A DNA stretch of 64,000 nt, from the NCBI GenBank assembly GCA_026874595.1, contig CM049309.1, positions 51,434,079 through 51,498,078 of the forward strand. Direction: 5' to 3'. The notes below the pieces were generated by a model. It searched no databases and was not told the DNA's origin. It saw only the letters and a list, made by a program, of their open reading frames with translations. Positions 35,101 through 47,900 of this stretch are shown here, in pieces. The stretch comes from Sipunculus nudus. Its lineage: Eukaryota; Annelida; Sipuncula; Golfingiida; Sipunculidae. Position numbers and translations under genes: made by a program. Position 1 is the stretch's first letter. Every line of letters starts with the position of its first letter.

Positions 35101-38100
35101 CAAGTTCTTGTTTTGTCTCAGTTGACTTACTTTTGACCATTTGACTGCTCCTGAACATAGAAAGTTTCATGAAAATAGAAATTTTCATAACAAATGCATA
35201 TGTACGGAATTTTTTTTCCTCAATACCTGCAGATACCACCCTGATTTTTTATGTGTGGGCAGATAATGACAGTTACAAATCGAGTTCGCCTTTCATCCCG
35301 GTTGACCTACTTTTGATTGTTTAACGGCTCCTAAACATAGAAAATTTCATGAAAGACAGAAATTTTTAAGGAAAATGCACATGTATGGACTTTTTTTCAC
35401 AGTGCCTGCAGATACTGGCCTGATTTTTGGTGTGTTGCTTGATAATGACCCGTAACAGTTCGAGTTTGCATTTTGCCCTTGTTGACCTACTTTTGACCAT
35501 ACAACACCTCCTGAACTTAAAAAAATTTTCAAAATTTAACAAATGTTTCTAATTTGCCCCACGCGGGGGCATTTGTGTCGTCCGACACATCTAGTTTTCT
35601 TTGAATTGATGGAACATATAAATATGTACTGTATTTTATTGGTTGTGTTCATAATATGATTTACATGAATTTCATATGTATAAAAATAAGCAAGTCTGCA
35701 TAAACTTGTTTGCTTTGGAGTATCAATTTGAATGGAGCAGTTTGTAGTTATGTATTGACTGGTATGTAGGTTAGCTCAGCCACTCCAGAGGACGAACTTA
35801 GTCAGCTGACCAGTCATTCACTCGCCGGAGCTCCAGATGTTGCTGGGTCATCTCCCATTGATATACCTGTTCGTAGACGCCATTCTAGTCATCCAGGTAA
35901 TGTATACACAATAAACAAGCTGCTCAGCTTAAAGGGGCCTAGTCACCTATCTGACCTTTATAAACTAAAGGTAATCCCTTGGAGCTTTTATGAAAATAGG
36001 CCAGAAAATATGGATATCACTGCACATAGGCTGCTTGTTTTTTTCATATCAACTTGTTTATTATATGTGGGGGCCCAAAAAATTATCAAAATAAATTCAA
36101 CAATGGCATCTGGCAGCAAATCAGTTAAGCCAGAGCTTTGCAAATGGTGTTTTGCTACAAGTGACCTTTCTTCCTCCTTCTTTTCTTCCTTTCACAACCA
36201 AAATCACCCTTAAATCATTAATATATACACAGAGCAAGCCAGAAATTCACATAAATTCTTTTTCAAAAGGTAGGTGAATGGGCACCTTTAATAAATACAG
36301 ACACTAGTATTACCTGATAAAGAAAAGTACATAAAATGGAAACAGATTAAACGAAATTTCACCAGATAACAGAAAAAATAAAGATGTTTGTCCAGTTAAC
36401 CTCAGTAATTGTACATCACAAGGGTGACAGTGATTCAGATTTTTAACTGTCGTAAATATTGATTACAGTGGTCCCTGCTTTGAGAGACCCCTCTATGGAA
36501 AAATAAAGCTCTGTTCATTATCATGATTACTTTGATAAAAGTCTATTTCTGGCACATTTGATAAATGATAGTTTAATTTAATGAATCACAGTATTGTAAG
36601 GAAAGTGACTGTAAGGTTGATGTTTTTATTTAGTTATTGACAAGGTCCGCAGAAAAAGTAGTATGTATTCCTTTATGTTTCCCTGTTCTTGTTCATATTT
36701 GTTCATTGTGGCTTGCTGTTTGATGATGCAAACTTATTACTGAGTATTTGACTTTTTTTTTGGGGGGGGGGGGGGGGGGGGGGCAGGGTAATCATTGTCA
36801 CCAAGAAGGTGATTTGAGACTCATCACATATTTCTAAACTAGGAGAGTCTTAGAAATGTACACAATCAGTGTTTAACTTTTAAAATGACCTGTTGTATTG
36901 AGCAAAATATTTTGTTGATCTAATATGAGTCACAAATTGACTAAAACATTTAAATACTGAAAACTAAGGCCCTAAACTTCATACACAGCTGTAGCTGACC
37001 CCTAGTGCTTGTTTTTTAGAGCAGCACAGACAACATATTTGTAACATATTATTTTTTCATACTTTTTTACAAATTAAATTTCAGACTTTTTAAATCAATG
37101 TTTTAATAATTGTTTGCATAAATCCAGTGGTTATACTGAGGTTGTAATCTGGTGGTTAGGTTGTGTATAATGGACATCTAACTAAAGTCTCTAGGGCTCA
37201 AACCATATTCTGCCAAGTTAGGCAATGACTAGGTTATAAACAGCCCAAGCTTATGGTTATAATTACCATTATTCTTGTACAGCAATAAGATTAAGAGCTT
37301 CCTGCAGGCAGCACTCTAAACTATCAGTTATAAATCTTTTATATGTCTGTCACATCTTTTCAAACTTAAAAAGTATATCGAAATGAGAAGTTTGGTGATG
37401 CCACATTAATTGTCACATTTTCAGTATTAGGATTCTTATATTTTACAGAAATTTAACTTAAACATGAACTCCAATCTGTGCAAAACTTCCTTGCACTTGC
37501 AGTTATAACAAGGATTCCCATGTTTTCAGTTTAATCGAAGTATAAATTTTAAAATTAGACTGTGATATAAAATTTGTGTCACCACTTCAGAACAATTTTC
37601 TCAATATTCAGTGATATTACAAGAATATCATCTAGTTTAAACAAATTTGTTATGCTTTGGTCTGTAACTGGTCTGTATGGTAAGCTTGAGTTTCAGTACT
37701 GTTTATGGAACTGTTGATATTTGTTTTTTTGTGAATGGGTCAGTTCAAATTCAGTGTACATGGTGTTCATTTATATGAATGCTTATTATCGAAAAACTAA
37801 GTCTGAACTAATAAATCAAAGAAATTATATTTAAATACACACTGTTACTCAGACAAAAGTCTGAAATATTATCTACACTTAAACAGCATTGGGAGTGATA
37901 GGACACATTCTAATTATATATAAGTAAGCTTAATCCAATATCCAGTGATCTGTGCATAAACATATCATTGTTGTGCACACATATTACACTGCTGTAAATA
38001 AGGTGATACTGTATTCCTCTTGTGACATACCAGCTGTACATAAGTGCCTTGGTAGAAGCACCTCAAATTATTAGTATTTTATTAAATGACTGCAGTTATG

Positions 38101-41100
38101 ATTTCTTTGAGAATATCTTTTTTGTTTGTAGAAGATAACACAGGCTTTAGACCAACATTCAGTTGTTATACACTACAGTTGTACTGTATCTCCATCACTG
38201 TAAACCTGCTCTCATCAGTCTTACTACAGTTCTTGGCCTTGTGCCAGCTACTGCTGGTGGAGCAAGGCAAACTGTGCTAAAGAAAGCAGTTGTTAAAGTA
38301 AAGGAGATATATCACAACAGTAGTTTATGACTACAGCGTAAGGATTGCTGGTTCAGACATGGCTCAGACCTCAATGAAGTCTGCCACCAAAAATTGATTC
38401 TTAAGTTCTGGAGATGTTCCAATGAGGTTATGATCAAGTTTGTAAAGCAGATGTATGTTCATATTCTGACTGCCCACTGTCATGTTCATCAGCCTGTCAA
38501 GCTGTTATTTTCTCAGTTTTGAGAAGAATAAAATAGCTATCCTTTACCAAGAACTAAAAATCATCACATCTTAAGTAAACTTGTATGTCTTCATGCAATT
38601 ATTATTGATTATGAAGCCTTTTTTTTTTCTTAAAAAAATTACCCAAATATTACTCAGGTAAACAAATCTTGTCACAAACAGTAAGCAAGATAAAGCCATT
38701 GTGTGACCAACGATAAATAAAGAGTCATTTAAGGGTCCATATTAGAGCCAAGTACCAGTCTGTATTATAATAACTACCGATACAAATCTGCCCAAAAGGG
38801 GGCATCTTTTTCTGCATGAATATGTAAAGAGACACATGCTTCTATTTATCAACAAAACATGAATAGCCCCCATGGGGCCTAGTCTAAGATGCCACCTAGG
38901 CAGCTTTTCTCATGATAACTGGTGCTTTAGAATAGAGGGGGGGGGGGGGGGGGTTGGCAACATCAGACATAAGCGTTAATTATATATTTTATCTTAGTAA
39001 AAGTAAAACAAAAATTTTTGATGTTTTAGTTTTAGTTTGAAAATCTACCACCCAGTCAATATATTTTTACCATCTGGAACATCTGTTCAATCAAACCTGG
39101 TGTCATGACTCCCTGCCCCCATCAGTTTATTTAAAAAAGGCCTGTAAGTCATGTTTTCATGACTAGCTTAGAGCGCATCATGACTAGGTCACATTTCACA
39201 CAGAATGACACTAATGAATTTAATGTCAGCTGTGACCTCATGCATCAGTTTCTATCATAGGGATACTTTCATCTTCATTTGACAGTCAGTGCCACCTGCT
39301 GGCTGTAACTCTCAATAAGAGAATAGCCATATTTCATGAAGATAAAAATATGGTGTTCTCGTGAATTTGTCATTGAGTAACTGTTTATGTGTGCAGTGTT
39401 ACATCCTGTATTTTTGTTACCCTGCAGGAGCTTTCTGTTCCTTGTGTTGAAAGTCTCTTTTTATATTTAGATGAAAGTCTGCGGGAAGCGTATCTCTCGC
39501 CAGTCACAGAGGACATGAGGATGGACCGGGCGGCCTCGTTATCAGGCATCACCAGTAAGACTCACCATCGTGTTCAGAGCTATGATGAATACCAGCAATC
39601 ACAGGGTAATCTATACCCCGTAACCCTTATCAATGCTGTTATGATACACTATCACAGGGTAATATACACCCCATTACCCTTATTACTTAGGCTGTAATAA
39701 TACACTATCACGGGTTAATCTATACCCCGTTACCCTTATTAAGGCTGTAACGATACACTATCACAGGGTAATCTAAACCCCGTTATCCTTATTAACACTG
39801 TAGGGATACACTATCACAGGGTAATCTATACCCAGTTATCCTTATTAATGCTGTAACAATACACTATCACAGGGTAATATATACCCTCTTACCCTTATTA
39901 AGGCTGTAACGATACACTATCACAGGGTAATTTATACCCCGTTATCCTTATTAATGCTGTAATAATACACTATCACAGGGTAATCTATACCCCATTATCC
40001 TTATTAAGGGTATAACCATTCACCAGTGTGCTGATACATGTTGATACAGTGTCGAATATTGTATTAGTATCATCAGATGTCCCTGTATCATCATGATGAT
40101 ATGCAATCATCTAAAGGGGAAGCATTTTCTGACATAAGAAAGTTGGTTCTCAGCAACATGTAAGGCACTAAGGCTTTTTGCATCATGAGATAAAATGAAT
40201 TGTAACAGTCCTTACCTTTAAACTGATTTGTCATATGCCAAAACGACATTTGGTCTCAATATTTAACATTTTATTGTCACAGATTAAGAGCGTATACCCT
40301 TATTTTAATAGTTGAGAATAAAGTTTTCTTTTATGTTGTTAGAGAAGCTAATATAATGTAAGAGCTTTCACACTACCAAGGTTTATAAATAATATTAAAA
40401 TTCACCTCCTTACACTTAAGATAATTTTCACTACTTCATAAATCAGTAAAATACCAGTCCATGTGTGCATTTTGAGCTGTGAAATAAATGCAGTTTTATC
40501 ACTGAATTAAAACTCCCAGAATGTGTTTATCAATATTCTATTCTGAGTATATGACAATTTTTCTTCTCAAATTATATTTAAATTCAGTTCCAGTAATATA
40601 ATAAATTGTTTTACCTTAATTAAAGTCAACTTATATGATTTATAATTTTCTCTTGTGCATGTATAGGTTCGTTGCCTTCTGGAACAAAGAGACACTCATT
40701 TGGCTTTTACCCCAACATCCGGATGGACCAGCAACATACAGGTAAAATGCATGCATATTTTTATATGTTAATCAGATAGTTTGTGTGCTTCTTTTCCAGG
40801 TGTTAGAGCATTATCCCATCTATGTCATTTCACTAAGTACATGTAATCATGTATTACTTACTCACCCGCCAGCTGTTCCCATGTGGTGAGGTATGAAGTA
40901 GTTATTTCATTTGAAATGAATTGTTTACTTCACCATGTAATTTGTTAACAATTTTTCCATCTATTTTGACAAGATTTAGTTTATAGGAAAGGCAAAAATT
41001 GTGCAATATTTTGACCATGCTGATTACATGCAGAATGTTTGGTGAACATGACAGTTGTGGCAGGTCTTATGATGGTGATACAGTCCTACACAGAGTTTGG

Positions 41101-44100
41101 AAAATCATAAAAATCATCATAAATTGTTCAGTAAAACATCATATTTTAATGTCTGAATTGTGTGGAGAGGAATTAACGCAGGTCTGGAGTACACAGAATA
41201 AGTCAGTGACATAATTATAATGGTATCATCAGAAACAGCATTTCTTACCTTTATCGCCTTTGATTATCAGGTAATTGTTATCTACCTGTGAATATTTACT
41301 TACTGTGTTCAGAGGGCCAGGTAGTCATAAGCACTTGATGCTAGAAAATTCATGTCAGTTTTCATTCTCATTTCACTAAATCTTTCGAAGTAACAACTGA
41401 AAAAAAATCCCTGTTTATGTTAAAGAAACTACAGTGAAACCTGTGGGACTTGCTGAAAGTGGTCTTAATTAACAGGTGGTCTTAATAGACAGGTGATCTT
41501 TCAGACAGGTTCCACTGTACATGTACTAGTTTTATAAGTCAAGCATGTTGAAGTTGTCTTGCCATGTTTGCTGATCCCAGCTAATATGAGTTTTCATGTA
41601 TTATCTTCATATTGCTGTAGCATCTGTGATCATTATGATCTTAATTAACACATACTGCTGTGCACAGTTGCAGTGTCACTACTCTTAATTTTCAAAGCCA
41701 ACGAGGCTTTGGCAGTTTTAACACTTTTGTATTATTCCCATTGTGATAAACTGATGCTTTTGTTTTTTACCTCAACTTTAGCTCTGACATTGTTGGAGTC
41801 AGTACATTGTAAAATAGTTACATAGTCTAGATCAATTAATATAAGCTTTGGTTATTGTTCAAATTCAAGATGTCATAAAAACTTATGTGATAAATTTGAA
41901 ATACTCACAAGCAAGAATGATTTTTGCCAACCTCTAAACAAGAAGGAAGCATTCATTCAAAAGAGTGCATTTGCAGAAGTAAGAGGGAGTGCCAAAGTGG
42001 TCGTGTTAGTGGGATGGTAATGTTAACAGGAGGTATTAATGATTATTTACATTAGTTCAAGACCCAAAAAGTGGTTGTCATAGGGGGACGGTGTGGGGGG
42101 GGGGGGGGGGGTTATGGTTGGGGGGTTGGTGTTGGGGGTGGGGGAAGGTTGTCATAGCAGGGTGGACATCAGGAGAGAATTCACTGTATATGATTTCAAT
42201 GCAGATAAAATACTCAGTGGTGCAAATTAATTAATCACTTGTATCTCAGCAACACACACTTTTTGTATGAGAACCAGTTAAAATTAAGCACAATTATTTT
42301 ACTTTTAATTTTCCCCAGGTGTCAGCACACATTCTTCAAACCTTCTTATTTTTTCTGTGTATGAGCATATGTGTAATATTTTCACCCACATTTTTAGAAG
42401 CACATCTTTGTTCATGTTGGCCAGTCACAGAGCATAGTTTCTGTTGCTGCATGGCCTTTTAGTGCATGTTGCAGAAAAGCCATTCCCTTGTATAGGATGT
42501 AAAGATACACGTTCATTGTTTGTTGTCACATTTGTTGTTTCAAAGAGACAACTGGGGTCTGATTCACTGGATCCAGTTTTAGTTAACTTAAGTTCTGCTG
42601 AATTTGTGATCACTGACATCACTGGATGAATAAATTAACACTTTTGTTAAAATGGTCTTGATAATATATTTCACCTCTTTTTATAATACTGTGACAATAA
42701 TAGATTCTTGTGGCAGCTGAAAATTTCTGCTCAGTGTGCCCACATCCCAACCCTCCTTCAACAAGTAGCATAAGTTTCTTTTTTATAGCCGCAGCTGAAA
42801 AAAGAGTTCTACGGTACTCATTGAAGGGATAAGGCTCACCAAAGCCTTGCCAGCCCACTCTTTTCATCCAAGGTAGCACAGAAGAGAAAATGTCATTCAT
42901 CTTCATATCTTTTATATATAAGAAGACTAAGGTTACATAAGCAAAGTAATTAATTAATCAAGGTTTATACCTGGTAAGAGAATAATCTTTTAAAGTAATG
43001 GGGAACATTTTCATCAGCAAACGCAAAATTTAAAAGAGGCGCAGTACTTGGTGAAAGTATGGAAAATCAAAATGGAATTGCATTATATTAACTGACCCAG
43101 GGTGACACATTTGTAAAATATGAATTCTGTATCCTTTCACCGCTATCAAATTATTTTCATTGCTGCTGAAAGCAATAACAGTTGAGTAATTCCAATTGAT
43201 TATTTTGATTAGATAGATATGAAATGTCAGGACATCTGCCATGTGCTTGTTATTGTACTTTCTTTAAATGTCTTTGTGAATGTTGCAGAATGAGGCATAA
43301 TAAGGTTTTCAGAGTGATCTGTTAAATTTTGTCTGTGCTGAATAAATAATCTTCCGGAAAAGTATAACCCGTTCCATTTAAACACTGAACACACCAGTGT
43401 TTGGGTACCAGTAAGGAAACACTAATTAAGATACAAATCTGAAGCCAGAAACTGGCTTTTTTGGGTAAATAATCATCTGTTGAATTCATCAGTGTAATGT
43501 TTTGTCAGTGCTAAATAAAATAAGATATGTTTCATACACCCAAAAAGCACAGTTTCATGTGCTATGCTTGATAATGACAAACCCCACCAGGTGGCAGTTT
43601 GTATCATAGCAGTCATAAATGGCTGCCATGCTTGCAAGTGAACCATCTTCATCACAAGTGTGACTGTTCATAGAATATCAGGCTTTTCAGGCTTTTTATA
43701 TTCATATTAGCTAAACTTCGTTTGAACATTGGTACCGGGAAACATAAGTACCAGGGAATATATCAGGCAGGGGAACATAGATATGCTCCTGCAAAGACTT
43801 GCAACTGGACTGGTTGCAAAACTCCTGCAGTCATTAAGATCTGCTAATATTTATCATATTTACATGTATTCCCAGAGATGCTTTTTGCAGTAGATTGTGC
43901 GTTTGCATCAGTACTTATGGACAGTATTTATTATTCACAGACATTTCATATGTACACTATCTGCAAATGAATAAATGAAAATTTAATAATGACATCCATG
44001 ATTTATAAGATTTAGATAATATTCTGATACATTGTGCACCAATTTTACATGTTGTCATATCACAGTCTGGCTTACCTTTTATAGGTTGTAATTGTTAGCT

Positions 44101-44877
44101 CTCAAGGTTTTTAGCTCATTTGACTGTAAGTCATCGGAGCTGTAGCAATTACCCTTTTTTCTTCATTAGTCGGTCTGGTCATCCACCCTTCTGGTAATCA
44201 TAGCTGTTTGACCTAGGAAATTCTGATCTTGTCACTGGGTTCATGTATTAATTTTCTTGAAACTTTGTATGCTCTTTGATCATGCATAGTTCAATTTAAG
44301 AGTTAAATGAGACCTATGTGCTACATATTATTTTTTATTTCATTACTTATTAACTTGTGTTTAAGAGACTTTCAAATCAATGTTATTCTGTCAATTTCTC
44401 AGCAGTGGGTTGATGGATTGTCTTGAAATTTGGTATGCATTTTGATCATTGGCAGACTTACAGTGACATGACATAAACATGATTAAACCTGTGAATTTTT
44501 CACCTTGACACACTCTGAATTTGTCACTTCTTGTGGTTCAAATCTAAATTGATATTACGTCTTAGTGTTACAGATCATGAGTGTCATGACCAAAGGTCAA
44601 TTGTTATTTTAGATCTGCTATTATTCTCTGCATGTTTAGGGTGGTAAGGGGGGCACAAACTAAAATGGAACCATTTAGAAGCATTTTAAACCTTGACTTA
44701 CTGTGTGAGTGGCTGTTTGCATAGTATCTGTATAAACAGCAACCTTATTCTAAGATAAATATTCAGTTGCTGAAATGTCTTCCTTGATTCTGAAAATTGT
44801 TGGGATTGAAAACAATTTATTGAAATATGAAAATGTATAGAATTTTTTAAAGGGTCCCATAAGTTTTGTATTGACTA

Positions 44878-44974
<97 letters not shown>

Positions 44975-47900
44975 CATGTTGGTACTTGTTATTTTATCTT
45001 TCACTTGATGATGCATATCTAACACACGTATTTATGTTAATGATATCAGAACGCTGATTTTATCCTTAGTTCTTGTGTAGCCACCACACATGTGGTTAAT
45101 AATCCACTGATGTTATCCTGTAGGATTATTTAATCAAGTTTAACTTTAAAAAAGAATGTGATGAAAATGGCAACAGGATGAAAATTTGAAAACTTTTCTG
45201 ACTGTGTGCAGTAATTTGTTTGCAGGCTTCGGAAGAACGGCACCAGTATTGTGCAGTATGTGATAACTTCTTACGGGCTAGTCACTGTCCCAGCTACAAA
45301 CCTGCATGTCACAAGCTGCCTTTCCATTTCCTAGAAAATTGTTTATGTCCATCAAAACAATCTATCAATGTATATAAAACCAGTCCTTTTAAATCTCATA
45401 ACAGTTTATGTATTATGATCACCAATCTTGCACTTAGAGAACAATAGGAGCACTATATTTATTCATTGCAGAATTATCTCCATTATCTCGGTTTTCTTCA
45501 TATATATTCTCTCACATCAGGAAAATATCCTCGCTCCAAAAGGTTGCCCAGCTAGCCATATCATGAATTCTTGACAAGCTTACACATGATAAATATAATG
45601 GTGTAACAAATCCAATATAACAAAAGTGCACAGTACACAGGAGTCAAAACTGCTAAACAAGGAACATTACACAAAACTGAGTAGGTTTCAAAGCCATATA
45701 ACATTTGTCAGATTCTCTGTAACATCTGGCATTGCAAGACTGTTGATCTAAAAATAGTAAAACAAGTGTTTTGCTAGTTTCATACTGTTGGCATATGTGA
45801 ATCACTTGATTGATGCCTCGAATCTTTTTATTCCCTGTTCAAAATTCAGGATAAAGCTGGCTAGGCAGCTTTTTGGAGCAAGGTCTCTTCACAACACAGC
45901 GGGAGAACTTGTCTATAGGAAGATGTTCTCAGTGTTCTCATGATGGATGACAGGTTAAAGATATGGGAAGGCAGCTTTGTTATTTATATCTTGGGATGTG
46001 GGACTGGTGACAGTGTAACATAGTAGTTACCTTCTTAACATATTTTCAATGTTTCCTCTTTTTCTATTTTTGCTGCACTTGTGTGACCTCCACAGAGAGA
46101 CGGTCATACTTTAGAGTGAAAAGCTACAGGCAGTTTGAAGGTACACTTGTTTATCTCTGGTCCATCTGATTAGCTGCTGCTAGAAGCTTTTGATTTTATG
46201 GGTTATTACATATACCAACTACATATTCTTGCATGCCACATTAAGAGTGAATCTCTGCTCATCCTGGTAATGTTTGCTATGAGTGTCAAAAATCTAAATG
46301 AAATTGATGTATAGGTTCTACAAAATTGGACACAAAACTTTAAATATGTAAGCTAAACCTGTACTGCTTACAGGGTCACTCAGGACCACATATATTAACA
46401 CCCTTATTTGCCTAAATGTTCTGAGACCAAACATATTCTTCATTTATTTTCACTTCTAAAGATTTCCATTAACTGTGAACCAACTCTGTAGTAACTGTTA
46501 AAAGATTAGAATAGATATAGTGAAAGCTGACTAAAAATAATGTAGTTGGCTTCATATCCGCAAGTTTAAATATTCACATTTTTTCACTTCTCCAGTGATT
46601 CCCCCGGGGTTTAACTTTCACGATTTACCATACAGTAACTTACACAATATACATACCCATTATTACATCAGTTGATTTTATAATATGCATGCAAAATTCT
46701 ACCTATTGTACAAGGAGCTATGGAACATCAAACAGGTTGATATTATTCACTCAGTAGTGGCAGATGTGCAAAAGACTTGATATTATGTAAATTATCAATA
46801 ATTGAATTATGGTTAACATAAATATATATATATTCATGCTAATATTGAGACTACTGGCACAATATACATGATATGCCATTGAAGCCACAGAAAAAAATTA
46901 CTTTACACCTGTGCACTGTGGCGTCTTATTTATGAAGGTTTTATTTTCGTGATAATTCTGCTTATCAAATTAGAAACCCTCCCAAACTAAAAGCCAACCA
47001 CAGTATTACCTTCAACATGAATATAGTTTGTCAGAATTTGTCTGAATCATTTTTGGCTAAAATACCTGTGGCATAGGGACCCATGCACAAGGTCTAAAAT
47101 ACAAGCGGTGGACACAAAATTGAATTTTAAAATAAGTCTAATTGGGAACCCCTTGTACTTCCTTAAGAAAGTGCTGTATAAATTTAAAAGAGCTCACCTG
47201 AAAAAGTCACCTGTAATATCTGACAAGTCTGTATGAACCCCCCGTAAATTCCAGTCTGGTCAAGATTATGCATTCTCCTTAGGCAGTGGTAATATGCTGC
47301 ATTTGTTCCATAACTCCTACCATTTAACCACTGCTTGCTGTAGCATGGCTCCTACAAGTTTTTCCACTTGGCAGTTGGCAGAGAGCCAAGAATGTTCAAG
47401 CCAATGAGTTCGGGTATGGCAGGTTTCAAACTTGGATGCACAATCCAGTTCACTGCTCTGTTGGGTCTGAATATTCTTGGCTGCATGCCAACCAGCAAAA
47501 CCTGAAATAATAAGCAGTGGCTTAATGAAAGGAGTGAGAGGAAAATGCAGCATATAACCACTGCATAAGGTGTGTAGGATTATCGTGTCAGTAATGGATT
47601 GATTCCTTCTTCAGTTGAGCAAATTAACTTATTCCCAATGGACTGTTTGATTTGAACCATCTTAAAGTTCTAACACTGGGAGGGAGAAGTGGTGATTTTT
47701 GTTTTGGGTTTTGTGGTATATACACTGATGTGCTTAGGTGGAACAGAGGATGACTAAAGGTGTCCCAGGCAGTTGTGGTGATGTGCTTAAGAAAAAAATA
47801 CTGAAACATTCATTTAATTAATTGGTATTTTTATTTTGAGTAAAACGGATTGATTGATGGTCCAGTTTAACATTGACAGCTTAATGTATGCTCTAATCAT

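Larger units (their letters stand above)
32534..35769 (+). other. PPIP5K intron between exons e and f
   Basis: It contains a TTAA MITE (33171-33635) and a family B element (34247-35596), listed separately. The remaining DNA, including 33650-34240, shows no exon or recognised RNA. Confidence 0.6.
40742..46095 (+). other. PPIP5K intron between exons h and i
   Basis: Contents: a 17-base G-run (42095-42111), a family A2-like head (44113 onward) and a long TA microsatellite. Around 41440-41520 a block repeats words like CAGGTGGTCTTAAT. No gene was recognised; the minus-strand frame at 42619-42906 has no family resemblance and no splice context. Confidence 0.55.

Noticed and set aside
39421-39470. 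Alternative acceptor CCTGCAG for PPIP5K exon g
   Set aside because: Joining there from exon f (phase 1) meets an in-frame stop; 39471 fits phase and has the better pyrimidine tract.
42619-42906. A 95-residue minus-strand frame within a PPIP5K intron
   Set aside because: No recognisable domain, no splice or promoter support, ordinary intron composition.
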